A stretch of 64,000 nucleotides of DNA from Stenotrophomonas oahuensis. Lineage in GTDB: Bacteria > Pseudomonadota > Gammaproteobacteria > Xanthomonadales > Xanthomonadaceae. Within the stretch, counting starts at the first letter, position 1, and each line of letters begins with the position of its first letter. Of this stretch, positions 21,104-29,890 are shown one piece after another. Location: contig NZ_CP115541.1 of NCBI RefSeq assembly GCF_031834595.1, positions 4,520,501 to 4,584,500 on the forward strand, in the 5' to 3' direction. The notes under the pieces are model-generated. The model searched no databases, was not told where the DNA came from, and worked only from the letters and a program-made list of their open reading frames with translations. The position numbers were made by a program, and so were the translations under genes.

Positions 21104-22540
21104 ATGGCTGAACAATTCGACGTCGTCGTCATCGGTGCCGGCCCGGCCGGCTATCACGCCGCCATCCGCGCCGCCCAGCTGGGCCTGAAGACCGCCTGCA
21201 TCGACGCCGCACTGGGCAAGGACGGCAAGCCGGCCCTGGGTGGCACCTGCCTGCGCGTGGGTTGCATTCCGTCCAAGGCGCTGCTGGACTCCTCGCGCCA
21301 GTACTGGAACATGGGCCACATCTTTGGCGACCACGGCATCAGCTTCAAGGACGCCAAGATGGACGTCGAGGCGATGGTTGGCCGCAAGGACAAGATCGTC
21401 AAGCAGTTCACCGGCGGCATCGCCATGCTGTTCAAGGCCAACAAGGTCGCCGCCTACTACGGCTTCGGCGAGCTGCAGCCGGGCAACGTGGTCAAGGTCA
21501 CCCAGCATGACGGCGAAGTCGTCGAGCTGAAGGGCACCAACGTGATCATCGCCGCCGGTTCAGACTCGATCGAACTGCCGTTCGCCAAGTTCGACGGCGA
21601 GACCATCGTCGACAACGTCGGCGGCCTGGACTTCACCGAAGTGCCGGCCCGCCTGGCCGTCATCGGTGCCGGCGTGATCGGCCTGGAACTGGGTAGCGTG
21701 TGGAAGCGCCTCGGCGCGGAAGTCACCATCCTGGAAGCCCTGCCCACCTTCCTGGCCGCAGCCGATGCCGAAGTGAGCAAGGTCGCCGCCAAGGAATTCA
21801 AGAAGCAGGGTCTGGACATCCGTCTGGGTGCCAAGGTCTCCAAGGCTGAAGTGACCGGCAAGGGCAAGAAGAAGGAAGTCGCCCTGACCTACACCGACGC
21901 CGAAGGCGAAAAGAGCCTGACCGTGGACAAGCTGCTGGTGGCCGTCGGCCGTCGCGCCGCCACCAAGGGTCTGCTGGCCGAAGGCACCGGCGTGAAGGTC
22001 AACGAGCGTGGCCAGATCGAAGTGGACGCGCACTGCCACACCGGCGTGAACGGCGTCTGGGCGGTCGGCGACTGCGTGCGCGGCCCGATGCTGGCGCACA
22101 AGGGCTTCGAGGAAGGCATCGCGGTAGCTGAGCTGATCGCGGGCCTGCCGGGCCACGTCAACATGGACACCATTCCGTGGGTCATCTACACCGAGCCGGA
22201 ACTGGCGTGGGTGGGCAAGACCGAAGAGCAGCTGAAGGCCGAAGGCATTCCGTACAAGGCCGGCAGCTTCCCGTTCGCCGCCAACGGCCGTGCCGTCGCC
22301 ATGATCGAGCCGGCTGGCTTCGTCAAGGTGCTGGCCCACGCTGAAACCGACCGCATCCTCGGTATGCACCTGGTCGGTGCCAACGTCTCCGAGCTGGTGC
22401 ACGAAGGTGTGCTGACCATGGAGTTCAGCGGCTCGGCCGACGACCTGGCCCGCATCTGCCACGCGCACCCGTCGCTGTCGGAAGTGGTCCACGACGCCGC
22501 CATGGCCGTGAGCAAGCGCGCCATCCACAAGGCCAATTGA
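21104..22540 (+). CDS. lpdA: Dihydrolipoyl dehydrogenase (E3)
   Basis: The product has 478 residues. It reoxidises dihydrolipoamide with NAD+ for 2-oxo-acid dehydrogenase complexes. The FAD-binding GAGPAGYHAA is at residues 11-20, the redox disulfide is Cys49-Cys54 in GGTCLRVGCIPSKALL, the NAD motif is GAGVIGLELGSVWKRLG, and the catalytic His-Glu pair lies in HAHPSLSEVVHDAA. It is third in the sucAB-lpd operon, closed by a terminator. It could also serve the orphan E1 at 27-30 kb. Confidence 0.97.
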   Translation: MAEQFDVVVIGAGPAGYHAAIRAAQLGLKTACIDAALGKDGKPALGGTCLRVGCIPSKALLDSSRQYWNMGHIFGDHGISFKDAKMDVEAMVGRKDKIVKQFTGGIAMLFKANKVAAYYGFGELQPGNVVKVTQHDGEVVELKGTNVIIAAGSDSIELPFAKFDGETIVDNVGGLDFTEVPARLAVIGAGVIGLELGSVWKRLGAEVTILEALPTFLAAADAEVSKVAAKEFKKQGLDIRLGAKVSKAEVTGKGKKKEVALTYTDAEGEKSLTVDKLLVAVGRRAATKGLLAEGTGVKVNERGQIEVDAHCHTGVNGVWAVGDCVRGPMLAHKGFEEGIAVAELIAGLPGHVNMDTIPWVIYTEPELAWVGKTEEQLKAEGIPYKAGSFPFAANGRAVAMIEPAGFVKVLAHAETDRILGMHLVGANVSELVHEGVLTMEFSGSADDLARICHAHPSLSEVVHDAAMAVSKRAIHKAN

Positions 22541-22567
22541 CCGGTCTTGATGTGGTGTAACGAAAAA

Positions 22568-22589
22568 CCCCGCCTCGGCGGGGTTTTTT
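22568..22589 (+). terminator. Terminator of the sucA-sucB-lpd operon
   Basis: CCCCGCC (22568-22574) pairs with GGCGGGG (22577-22583) and is followed by six T. A run of five A precedes the stem. Confidence 0.93.
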
Positions 22590-22602
22590 GTGGGTCATGC
22601 GG

Positions 22603-22654
22603 GTGCCGACCAACGGTCGGCACCTACCGGTAGCGCACGACCGTTGGTCGTGCG
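22603..22654. repeat. SMAG/REP palindrome pair
   Basis: GTGCCGACCAACGGTCGGCAC with CTAC (22624-22627) faces GTAG (22630-22633) with CGCACGACCGTTGGTCGTGCG. The two stems share a central motif but differ at their bases. The pair separates the lpd terminator from a convergent small gene. Confidence 0.88.
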
Positions 22655-22660
22655 GCGCAA

Positions 22661-22873
22661 TCACGCCATCGCGCGTCCGCCACCCAGCATCCGTGCCGGC
22701 AGCATGAACATCGCGCGCAGGAACGCGAACAGGGCCGAGAAGGTGATCCCAACCAGCCGGAACGGCAGGCTCAGCAGCCACACTAACGGCCAGGCCAGCA
22801 GGGCCAGGATCGCCAGCGGCCAGCACAGCACGAACAGCAGGCACCATACGCCGAGCGCGAACAGGGTCTTCAT
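22661..22873 (-). CDS. Small hydrophobic membrane protein
   Basis: The product has 70 residues and is almost wholly hydrophobic. MKTLFALGVWCLLFVLCWPL begins two likely membrane spans, and it ends LPARMLGGGRAMA. ATG 22873 is chosen because the longer frame to 22993 is unlike a protein and runs into a SMAG repeat. GGAG lies nine bases before it. I do not recognise the family; similar short proteins are annotated as hypothetical in Stenotrophomonas. It is isolated between SMAG pairs on both sides. Confidence 0.65.
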   Translation of the reverse strand: MKTLFALGVWCLLFVLCWPLAILALLAWPLVWLLSLPFRLVGITFSALFAFLRAMFMLPARMLGGGRAMA

Positions 22874-22982
22874 GACGGGGGCTCCTTGCGCGGCGGCTTG
22901 CCGCGTGGGACCAAAGTGCCGCCCCGCCCCCACCGGGGCAAGGGGTTCGCGACGAAACCCCGAATGGGCCGATGAAGGCCCC

Positions 22983-23033
22983 GTACCGACCAACGGTCGG
23001 TACTACCGGTAGCGCACGACCGTTGGTCGTGCG
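22983..23033. repeat. SMAG/REP palindrome pair
   Basis: GTACCGACCAACGGTCGGTAC with CTAC (23003-23006) faces GTAG (23009-23012) and CGCACGACCGTTGGTCGTGCG. It lies just beyond the dnaB stop. Confidence 0.87.
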
Positions 23034-23055
23034 GCCGTTCGTCGTGCGACCGACA

Positions 23056-24480
23056 TCACTCGAACGAACCCACCGAATCGTGCGACAGGTTGTCGAACCG
23101 GGTGTACTCGCCGAAGAACTTCAGTTTGCACGAGCCGGTCGGGCCGCCTCGGTGCTTGCCGATGATGATCTCGGCCAAGCCCTTGTCCGGCGAGTTTTCC
23201 TTGTTGTAGTAATCGTCGCGATAGATGAACACGATCATGTCCGCGTCCTGCTCGATTGCGCCGGATTCGCGAAGGTCGGCCATCACCGGGCGCTTGTCGG
23301 TTCGCGTTTCCAGCGAACGGTTCAACTGCGACAGCGCGATCACCGGCACGTTCAGTTCCTTGGCCAGGCCCTTGAGCGAACGCGAGATCTCCGAGATTTC
23401 GGTCGCACGGTTTTCGCTGTTGCCCGGCACGCTCATCAGCTGCAGGTAGTCGATCACGATCAGGCCCAGGTCGTGCTCGCGCTTGAGGCGGCGGCACTTG
23501 GAGCGCAGGATCTCCGGTGACACACCCGGGGTGTCGTCGATGAAGATCTTGGTTTCCTTCAGCATGCGGATGGCACCAGTGACCCGGCTCCAGTCCTCGT
23601 CTTCCAGCTGGCCGGTACGCAGGCGGGAGGCGTTGATGCGTCCATTGGACGAGATCAGACGCATCGCCAGCTGTGAGGCTGACATTTCCATCGAGAACAC
23701 CGCCACGCCCTTCTTCGACTTGATCGCCGCGTACTCGGCGATGTTCAGGGCGAACGTGGTCTTGCCCATGGCCGGACGTGCCGCCAGGATGATCAGGTCT
23801 GTCGGCTGCAGGCCGGCGGTCATCGCATCGAAGTCGGCGTAGCCGGTCGGCAGGCCGGTGATGTTGCCGCCGTTCTCGAAGCGGTTGCGCAGCTCTTCGA
23901 AGGCATCCTTCAGCGCGCCGGGCATGGCCACGAAGTCGGTGCGGCCGCGCGCGCCCTGCTCGGCAATGGCGAACACGGATTTTTCCGCGGCCGAGAGCAG
24001 CTCGGAGCTGTCGCGACCTTCCGGCTGGAAGCCGTCGTTGACGATATCGGTACCGACCTGGATCAGCTGCCGCAGCACCGCCTTGTCGCGCACGATTTCC
24101 GCATACGCGCCGATATTGGCCGCAGACGGCGTGGTGCTGGCCAGCTCGATCAGGTACGCGCCGTCGCCGACCAGCTCGAGCTTGCCCTGCGATTCAAACC
24201 ACTCACCCAGGGTCACCGCATCGAACGGGCGATCGCGCTCGGACAGCTCGCGGATCGCGCGGTAGATCATCTGGTGGTCACGGCGGTAGAAGTCGCCGTC
24301 GTTGAGCTGCTCATTGACCCGGTCGTAGGTTTCCGGGGCGAGCATCAGGCCACCCAGTACCGCCTGTTCGGCTTCGATCGAATGCGGCGGCACGCGCAGC
24401 TGGTCGATCCGCGCATCATCGCGGTCGAAGCGGTCGCCGCGTTCTTTGCGGTCGTTACGGAAGCCGGAGCGGGCGGACAT
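23056..24480 (-). CDS. dnaB: Replicative DNA helicase
   Basis: The product has 474 residues, the usual DnaB length, with no intein. The N-terminal domain (VPPHSIEAEQAVLGGLML) is followed by the RecA-like motor with Walker A AARPAMGKTTFALNIA and Walker B LIVIDYLQLMS, and the conserved LNRSLETRTDKRPVMADLRESG. The hexamer unwinds DNA at the replication fork. ATG 24480 (MSARSGFRNDRKERGDRFDR) is chosen; it gives a xanthomonad-type charged N-terminal extension. Two DnaA-box-like sequences lie about 62-82 bp upstream. Confidence 0.97.
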   Translation of the reverse strand: MSARSGFRNDRKERGDRFDRDDARIDQLRVPPHSIEAEQAVLGGLMLAPETYDRVNEQLNDGDFYRRDHQMIYRAIRELSERDRPFDAVTLGEWFESQGKLELVGDGAYLIELASTTPSAANIGAYAEIVRDKAVLRQLIQVGTDIVNDGFQPEGRDSSELLSAAEKSVFAIAEQGARGRTDFVAMPGALKDAFEELRNRFENGGNITGLPTGYADFDAMTAGLQPTDLIILAARPAMGKTTFALNIAEYAAIKSKKGVAVFSMEMSASQLAMRLISSNGRINASRLRTGQLEDEDWSRVTGAIRMLKETKIFIDDTPGVSPEILRSKCRRLKREHDLGLIVIDYLQLMSVPGNSENRATEISEISRSLKGLAKELNVPVIALSQLNRSLETRTDKRPVMADLRESGAIEQDADMIVFIYRDDYYNKENSPDKGLAEIIIGKHRGGPTGSCKLKFFGEYTRFDNLSHDSVGSFE

Positions 24481-24541
24481 GTAGGACGGGGTTCCTGCGG
24501 CGTGGAGCGTGCTACATGGTACCGCCAACCGCCGGGTACAG

Positions 24542-24562
24542 CCGGGATAACCTTGTGGATAA
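24542..24562 (-). promoter_or_regulatory. Tandem DnaA-box-like sites upstream of dnaB
   Basis: On the minus strand TTATCCACA (24562-24554) is an exact match to the consensus DnaA box. It is followed by TTATCCCGG (24550-24542), which matches at seven of nine bases in the same orientation, start to start 12 bp. They lie 62-82 bp before the dnaB ATG and could let DnaA control dnaB transcription. Confidence 0.5.
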
Positions 24563-24588
24563 GCAGTGGGCAATCGGGCGCGGCGGCC

Positions 24589-24613
24589 GGCACGACCAAC
24601 GGTCGTGCCCTAC
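24589..24613. repeat. SMAG/REP palindrome
   Basis: GGCACGACCAACGGTCGTGCC ends in CTAC (24610-24613), between the dnaB leader and the FMN reductase gene. A decayed partner (ATACCGTTGGTCGTGCG) is near 24714. Confidence 0.85.
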
Positions 24614-24739
24614 CCGGGGTGGGTGAACGACGGTGGCGCACGCAACGAGCGGCATCGCCGCGAGTAACGTCGCATCGCGACGGCCCCGAAGGGGTGCCCG
24701 GCATTGACGGGCATACCGTTGGTCGTGCGCCGGGCGGGA

Positions 24740-25297
24740 TCACCCGCCGTGGTGCGTGGCGATCCACGCCAGGAACTTGTCGGTGAACCCCTGCAGGAAG
24801 CCACGGGTGCTGTCGTTGCCGATCTCGCCGTCGGCGTCGATCAGGCCTTCCTTGAAATGCAGGAACACCTCCGGCTGGCCCAGCACCGGCATGTCCAGGT
24901 AAGCCAGCACGTTGCGCAGGTGCTGCTGGGCCAGTGCGGTGCCGATCACGCCGATGGAGGCACCCACCACCGCGGCCGGCTTGCCGGCGAAGGCGCTGTC
25001 GCCGTAGGGGCGCGACGCCAGGTCAATGGCGTTCTTCAGCACGCCCGGGATGGAGCGGTTGTATTCGGGGGTGACGAACAGGACCGCATCGGCGCTGCGG
25101 ATCTGGCCTTTCAGGCGCACGCCCTCGGCCGGGTAGTGCTTGTCGAAGTCCTGGTTGTACAGCGGCAGGTTGCCGATCTGCACGTAGTCGAAGCTGGCTT
25201 TGTTGCCGGCGAGTTTTTCCAGGGCGTGGGCCAGGGCGAGGTTGTGCGAGCCGGTGCGCAGGCTGCCGACGAGGACGGCGATCTTGGGGGTGGCCAT
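24740..25297 (-). CDS. NADPH-dependent FMN reductase / quinone reductase
   Basis: The product has 185 residues with a flavodoxin-like fold. KIAVLVGSLRTGSHNLALA binds the FMN phosphate, and TPEYNRSIPGVLKNAIDLAS is the family signature of ChrR/YieF-like NAD(P)H-dependent reductases. It probably reduces quinones or FMN in the cytosol, giving two-electron protection from redox cycling. ATG 25297 (MATPKIAVLVG) is chosen; the long upstream frame crosses a SMAG pair. It stands alone between repeats. Confidence 0.92.
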   Translation of the reverse strand: MATPKIAVLVGSLRTGSHNLALAHALEKLAGNKASFDYVQIGNLPLYNQDFDKHYPAEGVRLKGQIRSADAVLFVTPEYNRSIPGVLKNAIDLASRPYGDSAFAGKPAAVVGASIGVIGTALAQQHLRNVLAYLDMPVLGQPEVFLHFKEGLIDADGEIGNDSTRGFLQGFTDKFLAWIATHHGG

Positions 25298-25354
25298 GGG
25301 GGTGGTCCGTTCTGAGGGAACGGTCAGCGTATGGGCGTGCCGGTGAAGGCCGCG

Positions 25355-25422
25355 ATGACGCGCATGGCGCGTCACTACGGATCGAGCGACCAAGGGTCGT
25401 AGTGACACGCCATGCGTGTCAA
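25355..25422. repeat. SMAG/REP palindrome pair (GACACGC class)
   Basis: GATGACGCGCATGGCGCGTCACTAC (first arm ending CTAC at 25375-25378) faces GTAGTGACACGCCATGCGTG (25399 onward). This subclass has a CGCCATGCG core, unlike the CCGTTGG class near dnaB. Confidence 0.85.
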
Positions 25423-25474
25423 CGCCATGATCCTGCGCCCGTGAACGCGCCATGCGCGCCATCGCGGCACCGGG

Positions 25475-27418
25475 TCAACCGTGTGCTACGGCCGCCCGCA
25501 CCTGCCTCCAATGCCCCTGCCAGGCCTGGAACATCAACACGTTCCACAGATGGGTGTGCCACTTGCGCTCGCCCTGCTGGAACTGCTGCCACAAAGGAGC
25601 GACCGCATTCACCTGGAAGACGCCCTCGCCCGCCAGCCGCGCCGGGTCCAGCAGGTCATCGGCCCAGCCGCGCAGGTCGCCCTTCAGCCACGCACTCACC
25701 GGCGCGCCAAAACCGCGCTTGGGCCGGTGCACCATGTCCTGCGGCACATAGCGGCCCAGCACCCGCTTGAGCAGGTACTTGCTGACCCCATCACGCTGCT
25801 TCAGATGCAGCGGCAGCGACCACGCGAACTCGGCCACCCGCCAGTCCAGCAACGGCGCACGCGCCTCCAGGCTGACCGCCATGCTGGTGCGGTCCACCTT
25901 GCACAGCAGGTCATCCGGCAGATAGGTGCTGAAGTCAGCCAGCATCATCGCGTCGGCCGGCGAACCGGCACCGTGCAGCGGATCGGCCAGGTCGTAGAAA
26001 CTGCCCGCCCCCTTCGCTCCGATCACCGCAGCCACCGGGTCGCGCCAGCGCGAAATGCGGTTGCGGTACACATCGCCGATGCCACGTGCGCCGGTTTCGG
26101 CCAGCAACGCGGCCAGGCCGCCGGTGCGCGAGGCCTCGCCCTGGGTGTGCGCATGGGCGGCCATCCAGCGCCGCAGCGGGGCCGGTACGCGGCCGAGCAG
26201 ATTCCAGTTGCGCAGCGCACGCTGATACCGGCTGTAGCCAAAGAACAGTTCGTCGCCACCATCGCCGGACAGCGCCACCGTCACCGAACCGCGGGCCAGC
26301 TTCGCCACCAGCGCGGTCGGCACCTGCGAGGCATCGGCGAACGGTTCGTCGAACATCGATGGCAGTTGCGGCACCACCGCCAGCGCATCCGCGCCACTGA
26401 CATACAGTTCGGTGTGATCGGTGCCCAGATGCCCGGCCAGCGCCTTGGCCAACGGCGCTTCATCGTGGTCCGAGCCCTCGAAACCAATGCTGAAGCTGTG
26501 GATGGGCGTGGACGACTGCGCCTGCATCAGCGAGGCCACCACGGACGAGTCGGTGCCGCCGGACAGGAACACGCCCACCGGCACATCGGCCACCATGCGC
26601 AGCCCCACCGCGTCGCGCAGCAGGCCGTCGAGCTGGAACTCGGCATCGTCGTCGCTGCCGGCGAACGGCGCAGCCAGCGCGTGCTGCATGCGCTCACGCG
26701 CATTCCAGAACGGCAGCTGCTGCTGGTCCGGGCGATGCGCGGCAGCACCGGCCGCCACCGCCGCCGCATCCAGGCGCAGCACGCGCCCGGGCATCAGCTT
26801 GAAGCAACGCTCATGGATGCAGTGCGGGGCCGGAATGTAGTCCAGCCGCATCAGCAGGGTCAGTGCATCGCGATCAACGTCGTTGTCGAACTGCGGGTGC
26901 TGCCACAGCGCTTTCAGCTCGGAACCGAACACCAGCGTGTCGCCGGCCCAGCCGTAGTACAGCGGCTTCTTGCCGACCCGGTCGCGGGCCAGCCACAGGC
27001 ACTGATCGGTACGGTCCCACAGCGCGATGGCGAACATGCCGTTGGCCCGCTGCAGGGTTTCGTCCACGCCCCAGGCCACAAACGCGGCCAGCAGCACTTC
27101 AGTGTCCGAATGGCCGCGGAAGCTGTGGCCCAGCGCTTCCAATTCTGCGCGCAGCGCGGCGAAGTTGTACACCTCACCGTTGTAGGCAAGCACATACCTC
27201 CCGTCGACCGACGCCATCGGCTGATGACCCAGCGGCGACAGGTCCAGGATGCTCAGCCGACGATGCGCCAGGGCGATGCCGGCGCTTGCATCGGCCCAGA
27301 CCCCGCGATCATCCGGTCCGCGGTGCAGCAGGGCATCGCCCATCTGCCCCGCCCGGTGTTCCAGCGCGGCCTGTTCCGTTCCCGGGGCCGCCAACAGCAT
27401 GCCTGCCAATCCACACAT
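25475..27418 (-). CDS. asnB: Glutamine-hydrolysing asparagine synthetase family protein
   Basis: The product has 647 residues. The N-terminal Ntn glutaminase begins with the catalytic Cys2 (MCGLAGML) and has LAYNGEVYNFAALR and HSDTEVLL. The C-terminal ATP-pyrophosphatase has the PP-loop SGGTDSSV and LSGDGGDELFFGY. It should transfer glutamine ammonia to an aspartate-like acyl-adenylate. It lies three bases after the E1 fusion gene and is co-transcribed with it, so a specialised amidation, as in surface polysaccharide or secondary metabolism, is possible instead of free asparagine synthesis. Threonine stands where Leu is usual in SGG-L-DSS. Confidence 0.9.
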   Translation of the reverse strand: MCGLAGMLLAAPGTEQAALEHRAGQMGDALLHRGPDDRGVWADASAGIALAHRRLSILDLSPLGHQPMASVDGRYVLAYNGEVYNFAALRAELEALGHSFRGHSDTEVLLAAFVAWGVDETLQRANGMFAIALWDRTDQCLWLARDRVGKKPLYYGWAGDTLVFGSELKALWQHPQFDNDVDRDALTLLMRLDYIPAPHCIHERCFKLMPGRVLRLDAAAVAAGAAAHRPDQQQLPFWNARERMQHALAAPFAGSDDDAEFQLDGLLRDAVGLRMVADVPVGVFLSGGTDSSVVASLMQAQSSTPIHSFSIGFEGSDHDEAPLAKALAGHLGTDHTELYVSGADALAVVPQLPSMFDEPFADASQVPTALVAKLARGSVTVALSGDGGDELFFGYSRYQRALRNWNLLGRVPAPLRRWMAAHAHTQGEASRTGGLAALLAETGARGIGDVYRNRISRWRDPVAAVIGAKGAGSFYDLADPLHGAGSPADAMMLADFSTYLPDDLLCKVDRTSMAVSLEARAPLLDWRVAEFAWSLPLHLKQRDGVSKYLLKRVLGRYVPQDMVHRPKRGFGAPVSAWLKGDLRGWADDLLDPARLAGEGVFQVNAVAPLWQQFQQGERKWHTHLWNVLMFQAWQGHWRQVRAAVAHG

Positions 27419-27421
27419 CAG

Positions 27422-29701
27422 TCAGTGTTCCTGCGCCAACACCCGCGCGGCGCTTACCAGTGCATTGTCGCTTGGAAGCACGCACATTGCTGCCCCTGCG
27501 AGCGGGGTATAGGTATCCGCCCCACTGACCCGCTGCAGCGGCAGGTGCCCCAGGCCGGCCTCGACCAGCGCGGTGATCACCCCCTCACCCACCCCCGCGC
27601 TGTGCCGGCCCTCGTCCACCACCAGCACCCGCCGTGCGTCGGCGGCCTGTGCCGCAATGAAACCGGCATTGAGCGGCACCAGCCAGCGCAGGTCCACCAC
27701 CCGCACCTGCCAGCCGTGTTCCTGTTCGATGCGTGCGGCGGCGCGCAGGCTCATCGGCACGCCGTTGCCATAGGTAAAGATCACCAGGTCGCTGGCTTCA
27801 GGCTGATACACCCGGCCCTCGCCCAGCACCAGCGCCTGGTCCGGCGGCGGGTACGGGAACAGCCACTGGCCATCGCCCGGGGCATGCAGGTCCTTGGTCA
27901 TGTACAACGCAATCGGCTCCAGGAACACCGCGACGCGGCCGTCCACCTGCGCCAGCGCGGCCAGGGTGCGCAGCATCATTGCCGCGTCATCACCGCGCGA
28001 CGGGCAACCGACCACCAACCCGGGAATGTCGCGCAGCGCGGCAATCGAGTTGTCGTTGTGGAAGTGCCCGCCGAAGCCCTTCTGGTAGCCCAGCCCGGCA
28101 ATGCGCACCAGCATCGGGTTGCGGTACTGGTTGTTGGAGAAGAACTGCAGCGAACAGGCCTCACCGCGCAGCTGGTCGGCCGCGTTGTGCAGATAGGCCA
28201 GGTACTGGATCTCCGGTATCGGCAGCATGCCCAGGTTCGCCAGCCCCTGCGCCATGCCCAGGATCATGGTTTCATCCAGCAGCGTGTTGAACACGCGGCG
28301 CGGGCCGAAAGCTTTCAACAGGCCCTTGCTGACCGTGTACACGCCCCCCTTCTGCGCCACGTCCTCACCGAACAGCAGCGCGGCGGGGTACTTGCACAGC
28401 AGGTCGTGCAGGGCCTGGTTGATCTGCACGGCGAGGTGACGTGGGGGCTGCAGTTCGGGCAGCGCCGCGGCGCCGCCGAACGCCTGCTCTCGCTCCTCGG
28501 GCGGTGCCGGGCGTGTTGCCTCGGCATGTACGGCGCCCGGGCTGTACGGTGCCAACGGCGCGATGATCTCCTCCAGCGTGTCCAGCTTGGGACGCGCGTC
28601 AGCCGCTTCGGCGGCGGCGAAGCAGCGCGCGCGGATCGCCTCGTAACGTTCCAGAATGCGGTCGGCGCTGAGCCAGCCTGACTGCAGCGCGATCTGCGCC
28701 GAGCGCAGCAGCGGGTCGGTGGCCTCGGCCGCGCACAGTTCCGCCAGCGGTCGCCACTCGATCTCGAAATCGGTCCCGGCATGGCCCATCAACCGCGTGG
28801 TGCGCAGATGCAGGAAGGTTGGCCGGCGGGTGTAGCGGCAGTGCTCCAGCGCGCGCTCGACCTGGGCGTGGCCGTCGGCCAGATCCAGGCCATCGGCGTG
28901 GAAGTAATCCAGGCCCGGGCGGTGGCGGAAGCTGTCGGCGATCCAACCGGTGGGGGTTTTCACCGAAATGCCGATACCGTTGTCCTCACACACGAACAGA
29001 ATCGGCGCGGGTAACCGCTGGTAGGCCGCCCAGGCAGCGGTGTTGAACGCCGTCTGCGCGGTGGCGTGGTTGGCCGAGGCGTCGCCGAACGAGCAGATCA
29101 CCACGCTGTCTTCGGGGATCGGCAGCGCGTGGCCGATGCGGCGTGCGCTTTCGATCGCCAGCGCGGTGCCCAGCGCCTTGGGCAGGTGCGAGGCGATGGT
29201 CGAGGTCTGCGGCAGCACCCACAGCGGCTTGCTACCCCAGACCTTGTGCCGGCCGCCGCTGGCGGGATCGTCGCGGCTGGCGGCGAATGACAGCGCCGAA
29301 TCCATGACCGGATCCATACCCGGCAACTTGCGGAAGCGCTCGGCCATGAACGCGCCGGAGCGGTAGTGCAGGAACGCCGGATCGGTGTGCCGGGCCGCGC
29401 GCGCGACCAGCGCATTGCCTTCATGGCCGGACGAGCCGATGGTGTAGAAGACCTTGTTCTGCACCCGCAACACCCGCGCCATCAGGTCCAGGTGGCGGCT
29501 GATCAGCTGCGACTCGAACAGGGCGTCGAAACTGGCCGCGTCCAGCGTGCTGCCGGGCAGGATCGGTGCGTGTGGTGCCGGGCGGGGAGTCGGCTGCCCC
29601 TGCCAGTGGCGGACGAACTCGATGAAATTGGTGTCGCAGATTTCAGCGCGGTTGAGGCCCTTCATGCGGGCCGGAATCGGATCGGGAACCACGGCAAACA
29701 T
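27422..29701 (-). CDS. 2-oxo-acid dehydrogenase E1, alpha and beta subunits fused
   Basis: The product has 759 residues. The alpha half (about 1-370) has the E1 pattern YTIGSSGHEGNALVARA, HYRSGAFMAERF, the thiamine-site SFGDASANHATAQTAFN (GDA where GDG is usual) and CEDNGIGISV. The beta half (about 420-759) has LLFGEDVAQKGGVYTVSKGL, IPEIQYLAYLHNAADQLRGE and RYVLVVDEGRHSAGVGE-like residues. It resembles branched-chain 2-oxo-acid dehydrogenases. No E2 or E3 gene is adjacent; only sucB-lpd are nearby. GGAGG precedes ATG 29701. It heads a two-gene operon with asnB. Confidence 0.88.
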   Translation of the reverse strand: MFAVVPDPIPARMKGLNRAEICDTNFIEFVRHWQGQPTPRPAPHAPILPGSTLDAASFDALFESQLISRHLDLMARVLRVQNKVFYTIGSSGHEGNALVARAARHTDPAFLHYRSGAFMAERFRKLPGMDPVMDSALSFAASRDDPASGGRHKVWGSKPLWVLPQTSTIASHLPKALGTALAIESARRIGHALPIPEDSVVICSFGDASANHATAQTAFNTAAWAAYQRLPAPILFVCEDNGIGISVKTPTGWIADSFRHRPGLDYFHADGLDLADGHAQVERALEHCRYTRRPTFLHLRTTRLMGHAGTDFEIEWRPLAELCAAEATDPLLRSAQIALQSGWLSADRILERYEAIRARCFAAAEAADARPKLDTLEEIIAPLAPYSPGAVHAEATRPAPPEEREQAFGGAAALPELQPPRHLAVQINQALHDLLCKYPAALLFGEDVAQKGGVYTVSKGLLKAFGPRRVFNTLLDETMILGMAQGLANLGMLPIPEIQYLAYLHNAADQLRGEACSLQFFSNNQYRNPMLVRIAGLGYQKGFGGHFHNDNSIAALRDIPGLVVGCPSRGDDAAMMLRTLAALAQVDGRVAVFLEPIALYMTKDLHAPGDGQWLFPYPPPDQALVLGEGRVYQPEASDLVIFTYGNGVPMSLRAAARIEQEHGWQVRVVDLRWLVPLNAGFIAAQAADARRVLVVDEGRHSAGVGEGVITALVEAGLGHLPLQRVSGADTYTPLAGAAMCVLPSDNALVSAARVLAQEH

Positions 29702-29791
29702 CCATCACCCTCCGTGACGTGTTGCGGACGTAGACGACCTTTCGCCGCATCAGGCCATAGGGGGTTCGGGTTTGCCAAGAGCAGGCGCAAC

Positions 29792-29820
29792 AAAAAAGGC
29801 CGGGGGTTTTGGCCCCGGCC
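29792..29820 (-). terminator. Terminator of the glycine-zipper gene
   Basis: On the minus strand GGCCGGGGC pairs with the following CCCCCGGCC across a short AAAA loop, and TTTTTT follows (six A at 29792-29797 on plus). It is downstream of the minus-strand gene ending at 29891 and insulates the E1 operon. Confidence 0.88.
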
Positions 29821-29854
29821 TATTCGGTTTCGATCATTGATTTCTGGTTGCCGT

Positions 29855-29877
29855 GTAGTGCCGGGCCATGCCCGGCA
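29855..29877. repeat. SMAG/REP palindrome
   Basis: GTAG (29855-29858) is followed by TGCCGGGCCATGCCCGGCA, a GCCGGGC-class SMAG. It lies between the stop of the glycine-zipper gene and its terminator. Confidence 0.83.
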
Positions 29878-29890
29878 ATCCGTCAAACCG

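Noticed and set aside
23056..24480. An intein in DnaB, as found in some bacteria.
   Set aside because: The protein is 474 residues with uninterrupted Walker A and B regions.
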